DNA of 64,000 bases from Sphingopyxis sp. FD7 (GCF_003609835.1 NZ_AP017898.1:1116001-1180000), one strand, 5' to 3'; shown: positions 1 through 8,611, counted from the first letter of the stretch. The notes: generated from the letters alone by a model not told the origin. Made by a program: numbers and translations.

Positions 1-816
1 GAAGGCGGCCGCGTTGCGCGCATGAAGGAACCGGAATGGCCCGCCTTTCCGAGCGGCGCCGCCTTTGACGCGCTTTATGAGCGCGCGCCCGCCAGCGCGA
101 TCGAGGCGGCGCGCCTCAATGCGATGGCGCTCGCGGCGATGCTGGCCGAAGTCGGCATCACGGTCGACTGCCTGCCGCTCCTCGATGTGCGCCAGCCGGG
201 CGCAAGCGACGTGATCGGCGACCGCGCGCTCGGCAGCGAGCCGATGCGCGTCGCCGCGCTCGGACGCGCCATTCTGGGCGGCTTGCAGGCGGGCGGCGTT
301 GTCGGCATCGTCAAACATATTCCCGGCCATGGCCGCGCGCTGCTCGACACGCACGAAGCCCTGCCGACGGTTACCGCCTCCGATCGCGAGCTTCAGTCCG
401 ACCTTGCTCCCTTTGCCGCGCTGCGCGATGCGGCGATGGCGATGACTTGCCACGTCATTTTCGCGGCATGGGATCCCGACCGGCCCGCAACGCTTTCACC
501 GACCGTCATCGACAGTGTGATCCGCCAACGCATCGGTTTTCACGGCCTGTTGTTGACCGACGATCTCGACATGAAGGCGCTGTCGGGCGACGTGCCTTCG
601 CGCGCGGTTGAGGCAATCGCGGCAGGGTGCGACATCGCGCTCAACTGCTGGGCGCGGATGGACGACATGATCGGTATCGCCAATCGGCTCGACCCGATCA
701 GCACCGTATCGCGCGCAAGGCTTGAAGGCGCGATGGACCGAATCGGGGGCGTGCGCGACGAAGGCGAGTTCGCCGCGCTCGTCGATCAGCGTGACGCGCT
801 TCTGGCGATGGCCTGA
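1..816 (+). CDS. nagZ: Beta-N-acetylhexosaminidase NagZ, 5' end cut by window
   Basis: Glycoside hydrolase family 3 enzyme of cytoplasmic peptidoglycan recycling, removing N-acetylglucosamine from muropeptides. The reading frame is open from base 1 and begins EGGRVARMK, the family's 'EGGRV' stretch, so the true start lies upstream. Visible motifs are VKHIPGHGRALLDTH, which carries the substrate-binding Lys-His and the catalytic Asp/His loop, and LLTDDLDMKAL, which matches the nucleophile Asp region. It stops just 7 bases before the proposed scpA start, so co-transcription with scpA-scpB-tatABC is likely. 271 residues are inside the window; family members run about 330-340. Confidence 0.93.
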   Translation, partial: EGGRVARMKEPEWPAFPSGAAFDALYERAPASAIEAARLNAMALAAMLAEVGITVDCLPLLDVRQPGASDVIGDRALGSEPMRVAALGRAILGGLQAGGVVGIVKHIPGHGRALLDTHEALPTVTASDRELQSDLAPFAALRDAAMAMTCHVIFAAWDPDRPATLSPTVIDSVIRQRIGFHGLLLTDDLDMKALSGDVPSRAVEAIAAGCDIALNCWARMDDMIGIANRLDPISTVSRARLEGAMDRIGGVRDEGEFAALVDQRDALLAMA

Positions 817-823
817 CGCGCCG

Positions 824-1609
824 ATGGAGGGGCTGTCGCTCCCGTTCGACATGGCGCCGCCGCCGGCGACCCGCGACGACGCGCTGCAATTGTCGCTTGA
901 AAGCTGGGAAGGTCCGCTCGACCTGCTGCTCGCGCTCGCGCGTAGCCAGAAGGTCGATCTCAAGCAAATATCGATCCTGGCACTGGTCGAACAATATCTG
1001 CGCTTCATCGCCGAAGCGCGCGAGCTCAAGCTGGAGGTGGCGGCCGATTATCTGGTGATGGCCGCATGGCTCGCCTATCTCAAATCGGCCCTGTTGCTGC
1101 CCAAGGATCCGCTCGAAGAGCCGTCGCCCGACGAACTCGCACTGCGGCTGCAACTCAGGCTCCAGCGGCTTGCGGCGATGCGCGAGGCGGCGGCGCGCCT
1201 GCTCGCGCGCGACCGCATCGGCCGCGACGTCTTCTTGCGTCCGCGACCCGAGGGGCTGCGCGACGTGAAGCGGCGGCGCTGGGATGCCAGCCTTTATGAC
1301 CTCCTCGCCGCTTACGGGCAGGTGAAGCTGCGCTCCGAGCCGGTGGTCCATATGGTGTCGCGGCGCCCCGTCGTCACGCTCGACGCCGCGCTTCATCATC
1401 TCGAACGGATGCTGGGCGTCAAGCTCGACTGGGGCGAGCTGGCCGATTTCCTGCCCGCCGACTATCAAGGGCCACTCCGCCGCTCGGCGATCGCGTCGAG
1501 CTTCGTTGCGGCGCTCGAACTGGCGCGGCAGGGCCGGGTCGATTTGCGGCAGGAGGGAGCATTCGAGCCGCTCTATCTAAGGACGGCGACAGGGGGGCAG
1601 GGGGCATGA
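824..1609 (+). CDS. scpA: Segregation and condensation protein A
   Basis: Kleisin subunit of the Smc-ScpA-ScpB complex that compacts and segregates the chromosome. The protein (261 aa from this start) has the diagnostic N-terminal stretch SWEGPLDLLLALARSQKVD followed by the helical ScpA body. ATG 824 is preferred because the frame further upstream overlaps nagZ and reads as non-protein sequence; ATG 851 is an alternative. The stop overlaps the scpB start in an ATGA, implying translational coupling. Confidence 0.93.
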   Translation: MEGLSLPFDMAPPPATRDDALQLSLESWEGPLDLLLALARSQKVDLKQISILALVEQYLRFIAEARELKLEVAADYLVMAAWLAYLKSALLLPKDPLEEPSPDELALRLQLRLQRLAAMREAAARLLARDRIGRDVFLRPRPEGLRDVKRRRWDASLYDLLAAYGQVKLRSEPVVHMVSRRPVVTLDAALHHLERMLGVKLDWGELADFLPADYQGPLRRSAIASSFVAALELARQGRVDLRQEGAFEPLYLRTATGGQGA

Positions 1610-2199
1610 TCGACGATCTGGAGCGCGCGATCGAGGCGATGCTTTTTGCCAGCGACGAGCCGCTCGACGCGCGCCAGCTTGCCGGTCGGCTCGGCGACGA
1701 AATGACGCCGGGACAGGTGAGGGCGATCATCGAAACCATCGCCGCGCGCCATGCGGGGAGCGGCATCGAACTCGTCGAACGCGGCGGGCACTGGCATTTC
1801 CAGACGCCCGCGGATCTGGCGCATCTGCTCCGCCGCGAACGCGACGACCCACGCAAATTGTCCCGCGCCGCCGCCGAGGTGCTCGCGATCGTCGCCTATC
1901 ACGAACCCGTCAGCCGTGCGGAGATCGAGGCGATCCGCGGCGTCCAGACGTCGAAGGGCACGCTCGACGTGCTGATGGAGGCCGAATGGATCGCTCCGGC
2001 CGGGCGGCGCGAAGTGCCGGGACGCCCGCTCATCTACAAGACGACCGACGCCTTTCTGCAACATTTCGGGCTTGGAAGCCGCAAGGATCTGCCCGGCATC
2101 GACGATCTGCGCGCCGCGGGACTGCTCGATCCCGTCGATCTCGCTTTTGAAACGGCGATGGGCGAGCTGGACCTAGTAAAAGACAGTGAAGAGGCTTAG
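1606..2199 (+). CDS. scpB: Segregation and condensation protein B
   Basis: Partner of ScpA in the Smc complex, 197 aa, with tandem winged-helix domains. Recognisable segments are EAMLFASDEPLDARQLA near the N-terminus and AAEVLAIVAYHEPVSRAEI, RGVQTSKGTLDVLMEAEWI in the second domain. It begins inside the scpA stop codon (ATGA) and ends 25 bases before tatA. Confidence 0.93.
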   Translation: MIDDLERAIEAMLFASDEPLDARQLAGRLGDEMTPGQVRAIIETIAARHAGSGIELVERGGHWHFQTPADLAHLLRRERDDPRKLSRAAAEVLAIVAYHEPVSRAEIEAIRGVQTSKGTLDVLMEAEWIAPAGRREVPGRPLIYKTTDAFLQHFGLGSRKDLPGIDDLRAAGLLDPVDLAFETAMGELDLVKDSEEA

Positions 2200-2224
2200 A
2201 TGAGCCCTTCAAGGAGATTTTGAG

Positions 2225-2455
2225 ATGGGTAGCTTCAGCATCTGGCACTGGCTCGTGGTCGGGATCCTCGTCCTGCTGCTGTTCGGCAAGGGCCGCTTCT
2301 CGGACATGATGGGCGACGTCGCCAAAGGCATCAAGAGCTTCAAGAAGGGCATGGCCGACGACGACACGCCGACGCCCGCGCCGAAGCAGATCGAAGGACA
2401 GCGCATTCCCGACGCGCCCGCGCCGACGCCGACCGCGGAAACCGAAAACCGCTGA
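2225..2455 (+). CDS. tatA: Twin-arginine translocase subunit TatA
   Basis: Pore-forming subunit of the Tat pathway, which exports folded proteins across the inner membrane. The 76-residue protein has one N-terminal membrane helix ([17 protein letters not shown]), the hinge FGKGR, an amphipathic helix ([17 protein letters not shown]) and an acidic/proline-rich tail. An AAGGAG Shine-Dalgarno sequence sits about 8 bases upstream. First gene of tatABC. Confidence 0.95.
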   Translation: MGSFSIWHWLVVGILVLLLFGKGRFSDMMGDVAKGIKSFKKGMADDDTPTPAPKQIEGQRIPDAPAPTPTAETENR

Positions 2456-2487
2456 CCGCTTTCCGTTCGCGGGGAACAGGCTGACTC

Positions 2488-2874
2488 ATGTTCGATGTTG
2501 CGCCCACCGAGTTGCTGCTCGTCGTGGTGGTGGCCCTGGTCGTGATCGGCCCCAAGGATCTGCCCAAGGCGATGCGCTTTGTGGGCAAATGGCTGGGCAA
2601 GGCGCGCGGCATGGCGCGCCATTTCCGCGCCGGGCTCGACACGATGATGCGCGAGGCCGAGCTCGAAGAGCTGGAGAAGCAGTGGCGCGAGCAGAATGAG
2701 GCGATCATGCGCGAGTTCCCGCGCGTCGACGACATTGATGCGGCCGCCGCGGCGACGCCGACCGGCAGCACATCGCACCCGGCCCAAAGCGCGGAGGCGG
2801 ACAAGGGCAAAGCGATCGGAACGGGCGAGGCCGAAACGCATGTCGTCCCACCGCGCGGCGAGGCGCTGCCATGA
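2488..2874 (+). CDS. tatB: Twin-arginine translocase subunit TatB
   Basis: Substrate-receptor subunit that pairs with TatC. 128 aa: an N-terminal membrane helix (TELLLVVVVALVVIGPKDLP, with the typical Glu and GPK/DLP hinge), a long amphipathic helix to about residue 75, then a low-complexity tail. The stop overlaps the tatC start (ATGA). Confidence 0.94.
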   Translation: MFDVAPTELLLVVVVALVVIGPKDLPKAMRFVGKWLGKARGMARHFRAGLDTMMREAELEELEKQWREQNEAIMREFPRVDDIDAAAAATPTGSTSHPAQSAEADKGKAIGTGEAETHVVPPRGEALP

Positions 2875-3680
2875 GCGATCCGGCGCCCGGCGATCCGGCG
2901 GAGGAGGATGGCGCGGGCGGCAAGATGCCGCTGCTCGACCATCTGATCGAGCTTCGCTCGCGCCTGCTCAAGTCGTTGCTTGCCGTCGCGCTTGCGTTCG
3001 GGGTGTGTTTCTATTTCGCGCGACCGATCTTCGCGATCCTCGTTCAGCCGCTGATCGCGGCGGGGCAGGGCAAGCTCATCTATACGCAGCTGTTCGAGGC
3101 CTTTTTCGTCGAGGTGAAGGTCGCCTTTTTCGCGTCGATGATGATCGCCTTTCCGGTGATCGCGAATCAGCTCTGGAAGTTTGTTGCGCCCGGCCTCTAT
3201 CGCCAGGAAAAGCGCGCGTTGCTGCCTTTCCTCTTTGCGACGCCGGTGCTGTTCGCGGTGGGGGCGTCCTTCGCCTATTTCATCACCATCCCGCTCGCGC
3301 TGCGCTTTCTGCTCGGTTTTCAGGGCGATGTCGGCGGCGTGACGCAGGAAGCCCTGCCGTCGGTGGGCAATTATCTGAGCTTCACGATGCAGTTCATCAT
3401 GGCGTTCGGCATCGCCTTCCTGCTCCCGATCCTGCTGATGCTCATCGAACGCGCGGGGCTGGTCAGCCGCGACCAGCTCATTTCGGCGCGCCGCTACATG
3501 ATTGTCGCCGCCTTTGCCATTTCGGCGGTGGCAACGCCGCCTGACATCTTGAGCCAGTTCCTGCTCGCGGTGCCGCTGATCCTGCTTTATGAATTTTCGA
3601 TCTTCGCGATCTGGTTCACCCAGCGCCGACGCAAAACAGGCGCCGAAGCGGCGCCTGTCGAGCCTCTCGAAGAGGCTTAG
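2871..3680 (+). CDS. tatC: Twin-arginine translocase subunit TatC
   Basis: Polytopic Tat receptor that recognises the twin-arginine signal peptide. 269 aa with six predicted membrane helices. Family signatures include LLDHLIELRSRLLKS at the N-terminus, FVEVKVAFFASMMIAFPV, the Pro-rich FVAPGLYRQEKRA loop, and SARRYMIVAAFAISAVATPPD. The last 45 bases fold into two hairpins (see separate entry), which may serve as the operon terminator. Confidence 0.96.
   Translation: MSDPAPGDPAEEDGAGGKMPLLDHLIELRSRLLKSLLAVALAFGVCFYFARPIFAILVQPLIAAGQGKLIYTQLFEAFFVEVKVAFFASMMIAFPVIANQLWKFVAPGLYRQEKRALLPFLFATPVLFAVGASFAYFITIPLALRFLLGFQGDVGGVTQEALPSVGNYLSFTMQFIMAFGIAFLLPILLMLIERAGLVSRDQLISARRYMIVAAFAISAVATPPDILSQFLLAVPLILLYEFSIFAIWFTQRRRKTGAEAAPVEPLEEA
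3636..3676 (+). terminator. Two hairpins inside the 3' end of tatC
   Basis: ACAGGCGCC (3636-3644) pairs perfectly with GGCGCCTGT (3650-3658), and GCCTCT (3662-3667) with AGAGGC (3671-3676). Both are within the tatC coding sequence, just before the convergent entericidin-like gene. No U-run follows, so terminator function is inferred from position only. Confidence 0.4.
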
Positions 3681-3698
3681 GGTAAGCGAAATATCGGG

Positions 3699-3824
3699 TC
3701 AGATGGCCCGGTCGCCCGCCTCGCCGACCGATTCGATGTCGCGGCCGACGCCCTTTACCGTGTTGCAGCCAGCGACCAGAAAGCTGGCGAGCAGGGCCAA
3801 GAGGATTGCACGAAAACCAGTCAT
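3699..3824 (-). CDS. Entericidin A/B-like small lipoprotein
   Basis: A 41-residue lipoprotein. Residues 1-19 form a signal peptide (Arg5, then hydrophobic) ending in the lipobox LVAGC with lipidated Cys20; the mature part is CNTVKGVGRDIESVGEAGD..., typical of the entericidin EcnA/EcnB family of small envelope lipoproteins. A good Shine-Dalgarno (GAGGTGAG) precedes the ATG at 3824. It faces tatC and starts its own unit. The role in sphingomonads is not established; the family was first described as a toxin/antidote pair in enterobacteria, but only one member is present here. Confidence 0.85.
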   Translation of the reverse strand: MTGFRAILLALLASFLVAGCNTVKGVGRDIESVGEAGDRAI

Positions 3825-4206
3825 CTTCTCACCTCTTCCCAAATCTTGGTGCAAAATGGCCCGGCACGCTTCGAGGGGGGGGAGGGAATGCGGGCCGGGC
3901 CAATGTTGCTGAGCAGCGCTGCGGGGGGGCGATGACCGCTGCTCGAACGGGAAACGACCGATGGGGGCGATTGGTTCCCGAAAAAAAACGACATGGGCTG
4001 CATTTTTTTGGTCGTTGTCATCCGGACGAACAATTCCAGATATTTAGAGGCCGATCGGCTTTGACTGAATAAGCCATGTGCTCCCGCGAAGGCGGGAGCT
4101 CCTCGCCGGTTCGCGCTGTTTTCAACCGGCGGAAGATGGGGCCCCGCCTTCGCGGGGACGCCCGGATTGATCAAAATGCTTCGCTCAAAGACGGCCATGA
4201 TCCGAG
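3825..4206. other. Intergenic region with a pair of inverted REP-like hairpins
   Basis: No gene seen in these 382 bases between the entericidin-like gene and mgtE. It holds short G and A runs (around 3877 and 3981) and, near its distal end, two hairpins. GCTCCCGC-GAAG-GCGGGAGC occupies 4080-4099 and CCCCGC-CTTC-GCGGGG occupies 4142-4157. The second is essentially the reverse complement of the first, so they form a head-to-head repeat pair as in bacterial REP/BIME elements. It lies downstream of mgtE (-), so it may also end that transcript. Confidence 0.6.
4080..4157. repeat. REP-like inverted hairpin pair
   Basis: Two short palindromes with the shared core CCCGCGAAGGCGGG and its reverse complement, 42 bases apart. 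Related cores recur near 55291-55366 and 58920-58947 in this window. Short-repeat identity is read directly; no transposase partner is visible. Confidence 0.7.
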
Positions 4207-5646
4207 CTATAGCGTCGTCAGACCGCTCAGCACGGCGAGGCCGAGGAAGGCCAGGAAGCCCATCGAATCGGTCGTCATCGTCACGAAGATCGAACTGGCG
4301 ACCGCGGGATCCTGATCGAGCCGGTCGAGCAGCAGGGGGATGGCGACTCCGGCAACGCCCGCGACGAAGATGTTGACGATCATCGCCGCGGCGATCACGC
4401 CGCCCAGCGCCGGGTTGGCAAACCACAGCGCGGTGGCAGCCCCGGCGATCAGCGCGATGGTGCCGCCGTTGAGCAGCGCGATCTTCATCTCGCGCCAGAT
4501 CGCGCGCCAGCTGTTCGAATCGGTGAGCTGGTTCATCGCGAGCGCACGCACCGTCACGGCAAGCGTTTGCGTGCCCGCGTTGCCGCCGACCCCCGCGACG
4601 ATCGGCATCAGCGCGGCGAGCGCGACCATCTGCTCGATCGCGCCGCCGAACAGGCCAACAATCGTCGATGCGACGAGCGCGGTGCCGAGGTTGGCGATCA
4701 GCCAGCGCACCCGCGCGCTGTATGTTTCGCGAATCGGCTCGTTGATGTCGCCGTCGCCCGCGCCCGACAGCCGCAATATGTCCTCGCCTGCCTCTTCCTG
4801 GATGATGTGGACGATGTCGTCGACGGTGATCATGCCGACGAGGCGCCCCGCCTTGTCGACCACGGCGGCGGAGATCAGCGCATATTTCTGGAAGCGCAGC
4901 GCGACCTCTTCCTGGTCCATGTCGACAGGGATCAGCGTCTGCTCGCGCTTCATCACGTCGCTGATCGCGATGTCGCGCGGGGTGCGGAGAATCCAGCTCA
5001 ATTGACAGGTGCCGACGGGGCGGTGCATCGGATCGACGACGAAGATTTCCCAGAAATCGCTGGCAAGGTCGGCGTCCTCGCGCAGCCGGTCGATGACGTC
5101 GCCGACCGTGACATGTTCGGGCACCGCGACGAGGTCGCGCTGCATCAGGCGGCCCGCCGATTCCTCGGGGAAAGAGAGCGCATCCTCGATCGCGGCGCGA
5201 TCCTCGGGCTCCATCGCGTCGAGCACCGCCTGCTGCTCGTCGGCTTCCATATCCTCGATGATCGCAACGGCGTCGTCGGTATCGAGTTCGGACGCGAGTT
5301 CGGCCACCTGCTCGGGCGCGAGCAGGTCGATCAGCTCCTCGCGCACATAATCGTTCATTTCCGCCAGAACGTCGGCGGAGAGCATGTCGCCGAGCACCGC
5401 GGCGAGCATGGGCCGCTCATCGGAGCGCGCAAGCTCGAACAGGTCGGCGATGTCGGCGGGGTGGAGGCGGCCGATGCGTTCGCGCGCCGCCTCGCTTTCG
5501 CCCGCTTCGGCGAGGTCGATCACGTCGCGCACGAAATCGGGTTTCAGCCGGTCGTCCTCGTCGAGCTCGGTTTCCGGGATGAAAGCTTCGCGATCGTCGG
5601 TGATCGCTACGCCGTCCGCTGGCCGGGATTCTTCGCGTTCGTCCAT
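4207..5646 (-). CDS. mgtE: Magnesium transporter MgtE
   Basis: Inner-membrane Mg2+ channel. 479 aa with the family order: acidic N-terminal superhelix (residues ~45-150, many Asp/Glu), tandem CBS domains (~155-285, including LMQRDLVAVPEHVTVGDVID and GMITVDDIVHIIQEEAGED), then five membrane helices containing the signature PIVAGVGGNAGTQT that lines the pore. Monocistronic, transcribed away from the cyclophilin gene. Confidence 0.95.
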   Translation of the reverse strand: MDEREESRPADGVAITDDREAFIPETELDEDDRLKPDFVRDVIDLAEAGESEAARERIGRLHPADIADLFELARSDERPMLAAVLGDMLSADVLAEMNDYVREELIDLLAPEQVAELASELDTDDAVAIIEDMEADEQQAVLDAMEPEDRAAIEDALSFPEESAGRLMQRDLVAVPEHVTVGDVIDRLREDADLASDFWEIFVVDPMHRPVGTCQLSWILRTPRDIAISDVMKREQTLIPVDMDQEEVALRFQKYALISAAVVDKAGRLVGMITVDDIVHIIQEEAGEDILRLSGAGDGDINEPIRETYSARVRWLIANLGTALVASTIVGLFGGAIEQMVALAALMPIVAGVGGNAGTQTLAVTVRALAMNQLTDSNSWRAIWREMKIALLNGGTIALIAGAATALWFANPALGGVIAAAMIVNIFVAGVAGVAIPLLLDRLDQDPAVASSIFVTMTTDSMGFLAFLGLAVLSGLTTL

Positions 5647-5805
5647 CGCGCGGTCCTCCCTCGTCTTTGGCGGCGTCCGGCTTTTCCCCTAGAGCGGCCG
5701 TTCGCCGATGGCAACGCCGCGAACAGGCTTTAGCGATTTAGGGCGTGGCCTTGGCCGCCGCGTGCCGCTATGGCGCTGCCAACCCCGCTGACAGGAGCCA
5801 AGATC

Positions 5806-6252
5806 ATGTCCGATACCCTTACGCTTTCGCTGTCGACCGGCGATGTTGTCATCCGCCTGCGTCCCGACCTCGCCCCGCTGCATGTCGAGCGCATCTCGAC
5901 GCTTGCGAAAGAAGGCTTTTACGACGGCGTCGTCTTTCACCGCGTGATTCCCGGCTTCATGGCGCAGGGCGGCGACCCGACCGGCACCGGCATGGGCGGC
6001 AGCCAGCTTCCCGACCTGCCGCAGGAGTTCAACAGCGAACCGCACGTCCGGGGCGTCTGTTCGATGGCGCGCGCGCAGAATCCGAACAGCGCGAACAGCC
6101 AGTTCTTCATCTGCTTCGACGACGCGCGCTTCCTCGACAATCAATACACCGTCTGGGGCGAGGTGATCGAAGGCATGGAAAATGTCGACGCGCTGCCCAA
6201 GGGCGAACCGCCGCGCGAGCCGGGGATGATCGTGAAAGCGACTGTGGGCTGA
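5806..6252 (+). CDS. Cyclophilin-type peptidyl-prolyl isomerase
   Basis: Single-domain cyclophilin of 148 aa catalysing proline cis/trans isomerisation. Signature stretches are VVFHRVIPGFMAQGGDPTG, ANSQFFICFDDARFLDNQYT and VWGEVIEGMENVDAL. No signal peptide, so cytoplasmic. ATG 5806 is chosen over 5770 because AGGAG lies 8 bases before it and the protein then begins at the conserved beta strand. Confidence 0.93.
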   Translation: MSDTLTLSLSTGDVVIRLRPDLAPLHVERISTLAKEGFYDGVVFHRVIPGFMAQGGDPTGTGMGGSQLPDLPQEFNSEPHVRGVCSMARAQNPNSANSQFFICFDDARFLDNQYTVWGEVIEGMENVDALPKGEPPREPGMIVKATVG

Positions 6253-6257
6253 TTATA

Positions 6258-6424
6258 TCCATCTCCCATCGGGAGAGGGTTGCGAAGACTTGGCGCGCAG
6301 CGCCTAGGCGTAGCTGGGTGAGGGGATGTGACGGCGCGGACAATGCGTCGGTCGATCCCCTCATCCAAGTCCGGCTAACCAGCAAGCTGGCGAGCCTCCC
6401 TATCCTTCTCCCGACGGGAGAAGA
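6258..6424. repeat. Composite palindromic repeat between convergent genes
   Basis: The interval between the cyclophilin and nitronate monooxygenase genes, which converge, is filled by a repeat whose ends carry small palindromes: TCTCCC-ATC-GGGAGA (6262-6276) and CTTCTCCCG-A-CGGGAGAAG (6405-6423). Sequence in between is AT/GC-mixed with no reading frame of note. Likely a mobile-like intergenic repeat that also acts as a bidirectional terminator. Confidence 0.6.
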
Positions 6425-6432
6425 TTTGGCGA

Positions 6433-7569
6433 TCACTCTCCCACAAACCCGTTCAGCCGCTCGCACGCGGCGATCCAGTCTTCCTTGAACGCCTGCACGA
6501 CCTGCCCGGCGCCCATCGCCTCGTTCATCAAGCCGACGCCCTGGCCAACCCAATAGGTCGCGAGCGCTTTGGCGCCTTCGTGGCCGCCTTCGGCGAGCTT
6601 GTCGACCTTGCGCAGCGCGGGTTCGCTGACCAGCGACTGGAGTGGCATCGGTAGCGGCTTCGGCGCGCCCTCGGCTTCCCACGCATCGGTCCAGGGCGAG
6701 CGGAGCTGGCGCGACGGCTTGCCGGTGCGGCTTTTCGACCGCACCGTGTCGCGCGAGGAGGCGGCGAGCATCTTTTGCTTCACCACCGGGTTGGTTTCGG
6801 CCTCGGCGGTCGTCAGCCAGACCGATCCGGTCCACGCGCCATGCGCGCCCATCGCCATCGCCGCCGCCATCTGCCGCCCGGTGACGATGCCGCCCGCGGC
6901 GAGGATCGGCGTCGTGTCGCCGATCGCATCCAGCGCCGCCGCGACTTCGGGGACGAGCACCATCGTTGCGACCTCGCCGCAATGGCCGCCCGCCTCGCCG
7001 CCCGCGACGACGAGGATGTCGACCCCCGCGCGCACCTGCGCTAGCGCGTGATCGCGCGTGCCGACGAGCGCGGCGACGGGGACATTGTGCCGCTTGCCGA
7101 GGTCAAGCATCAGCGGCGGCGGGACGCCGAGCGCGTTCGCGATCAGCTTGATCGGGTGGCGAAAGGCGACGTCGAGCAGTCGCGCGGCGCCTTCCTCGCG
7201 CATATTGTCGCCAAAGCTCTGCCGCGCTTCCATCGCGCTGTCGAGGCCGCTCGCATCGACATCGAACTTGCCGAGCAGCTCGGCCGCGAAATTGAGATGC
7301 GTTTCAGGAATCTGCGTAGCACCAGCGGACGGCGCACCCCCCTTGCCAGCAAAGCTGTTCGGAACGATCAGGTCGACGCCATAGGGACGCCCGCCAACAT
7401 GCGCGTCGATCCACGCCAGCTCTTCCTCCAGCCGCTCGGGCGGCAGTGCGGCGGCGCCGAACACACCCATTCCGCCCGCTTTCGACACCGCGACGACGAC
7501 GTCGCGGCAGTGCGAGAAGGCGAGCAGAGGGAACTCGATGCCGAGCATCGTGCAAATGGGGGACTGCAT
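6433..7569 (-). CDS. Nitronate monooxygenase / 2-nitropropane dioxygenase family protein
   Basis: FMN-dependent TIM-barrel flavoprotein, 378 aa. Features are the N-terminal ...GIEFPLLAFSHCRDVVVAVSKAGGMGVFGA, the flavin/substrate segment DILVVAGGEAGGHCGEV and AAGGIVTGRQMAAAMAMGAHG (phosphate-binding loop). The His in EAGGH is kept. Family members oxidise nitronates, but many act on other substrates. ATG 7569 is chosen because AGAGGT precedes it; the frame further upstream runs through an intergenic repeat. A candidate promoter and operator lie about 130-155 bases upstream (7698-7726). Confidence 0.85.
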   Translation of the reverse strand: MQSPICTMLGIEFPLLAFSHCRDVVVAVSKAGGMGVFGAAALPPERLEEELAWIDAHVGGRPYGVDLIVPNSFAGKGGAPSAGATQIPETHLNFAAELLGKFDVDASGLDSAMEARQSFGDNMREEGAARLLDVAFRHPIKLIANALGVPPPLMLDLGKRHNVPVAALVGTRDHALAQVRAGVDILVVAGGEAGGHCGEVATMVLVPEVAAALDAIGDTTPILAAGGIVTGRQMAAAMAMGAHGAWTGSVWLTTAEAETNPVVKQKMLAASSRDTVRSKSRTGKPSRQLRSPWTDAWEAEGAPKPLPMPLQSLVSEPALRKVDKLAEGGHEGAKALATYWVGQGVGLMNEAMGAGQVVQAFKEDWIAACERLNGFVGE

Positions 7570-7595
7570 GTGAACCTCTCTCCTGTTTTCATGGT

Positions 7596-7680
7596 CGTCA
7601 TTGCGAGCGCAGCGAAGCAATCCCGCGCGGTTCACGCCTACCCCAGATTGCCGTGTCGCCTCCCGCTCCTCGCAATGACG
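7596..7680. repeat. GTCATTGCGAGC-type inverted repeat, copy 1
   Basis: Ends CGTCATTGCGAG...CTCGCAATGACG are perfect inverted copies. The same element with near-identical ends occurs at 13987-14081 and 35709-35807. This copy lies in the probable leader of the nitronate monooxygenase gene rather than at a gene end. Confidence 0.75.
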
Positions 7681-7697
7681 ATGCTCTATTGGTCCGC

Positions 7698-7726
7698 ATG
7701 TCAGCCTTAGTTGACGTAAACGTCAA
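7698..7726 (-). promoter_or_regulatory. Candidate promoter and palindromic operator (MerR/LiuR-like)
   Basis: TTGACGT-AA-ACGTCAA at 7711-7726 is a perfect 16-base palindrome apart from its 2-base centre. On the minus strand its right half supplies a -35-like TTGACG (7726-7721), followed 17 bases later by TGACAT (7703-7698, 3/6 match to -10), directed at the nitronate monooxygenase gene. The palindrome resembles the operator type I remember for LiuR-class MerR regulators of branched-chain/acyl-CoA catabolism. Regulator identity is inference. The divergent nadC starts 36 bases to the right. Confidence 0.45.
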
Positions 7727-7762
7727 GTTGATTTGACGCCGCCTCCCATTATCGCGGACACG

Positions 7763-8611
7763 ATGACCCATTTTTCGCTGCCCGGTTTCGACCTCGACGC
7801 CTTTGTCCGCGCCACACTGGCCGAGGATCTGGGCACGGGGGGCGATATTACGTCGATGGCGACGATTCCTGCCGATGCGCGATTCGCCGGGGTGATGGAC
7901 AGCCGCGATACGATCACCGTCGCCGGCCTTCCGATCGCCGAGCGATTCTTCCGCGCGCTCGATCCGTCGATGGAGATCGAGATCCTTGTCGACGAAGGCG
8001 CCGAAGTTGCGGCGGGGAGCGATTTGATGCGCCTTTCGGGCAATGCGCGCGCGATGTTGACCGCCGAACGCTCGGCGCTGAACACGGTGCAGCATCTGTC
8101 GGGGATAGCGACGATGACGCGCCAGTATGTCGAGGTGATCGCGGGGACCGGCGCGACGCTGCTCGATACGCGCAAGACGATTCCGGGCCTGCGCGTGCTC
8201 GAAAAATATGCGACGCGCGTGGGCGGGGCGACGAATCACCGCATGGGCCTTTGGGATGCGGCGATGATCAAGGACAATCATGTCGCGGTGGCCGGGTCGG
8301 TCGAGGAAGCGGTGCGCCGTGCCGTGGCGGCGGGAATCGCGGATATCATCGTCGAGGTCGATCGTGTCGCGCAGGTCGAACCCGCGCTGAAGGCCGGGGC
8401 GACCCACCTGCTGCTCGACAATATGGGGCTCGACGATTTGCGCGCTTGCGTTGCGATCGTCGGCGGCAAGGTGCCGACCGAGGCATCGGGCGGGGTGCGG
8501 CTCGACACGATCCGCGCGATCGCCGAAACGGGGGTCAGCTATGTGTCGGTGGGGCGGCTCACCCAATCGGCGCCCGCGGCCGACATCGGGCTCGATTTTG
8601 CGCTGGCTTAG
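7763..8611 (+). CDS. nadC: Nicotinate-nucleotide pyrophosphorylase (carboxylating)
   Basis: Quinolinate phosphoribosyltransferase of de novo NAD synthesis, converting quinolinate and PRPP to nicotinate mononucleotide, CO2 and PPi. 282 aa. Hallmarks are LAEDLGTGGDITS, ERSALNTVQHLSGIAT, LLDTRKTIPGLR (substrate-binding Arg/Lys), GGATNHRMGLWDAAMIKDNH and EASGGVRLDTI. ATG 7763 is preferred over a TTG at 7733. nadA and nadB are not adjacent. Its last 14 bases overlap the RNase T2 gene. Confidence 0.95.
   Translation: MTHFSLPGFDLDAFVRATLAEDLGTGGDITSMATIPADARFAGVMDSRDTITVAGLPIAERFFRALDPSMEIEILVDEGAEVAAGSDLMRLSGNARAMLTAERSALNTVQHLSGIATMTRQYVEVIAGTGATLLDTRKTIPGLRVLEKYATRVGGATNHRMGLWDAAMIKDNHVAVAGSVEEAVRRAVAAGIADIIVEVDRVAQVEPALKAGATHLLLDNMGLDDLRACVAIVGGKVPTEASGGVRLDTIRAIAETGVSYVSVGRLTQSAPAADIGLDFALA

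Noticed and set aside
3825-4206. Open frames in the gap before mgtE
   Set aside because: They run through homopolymer tracts and REP hairpins with no family resemblance or ribosome site.
7711-7762. TTG start for nadC at 7733 extending the protein
   Set aside because: The ten extra residues are atypical for NadC, and ATG 7763 fits the family N-terminus.
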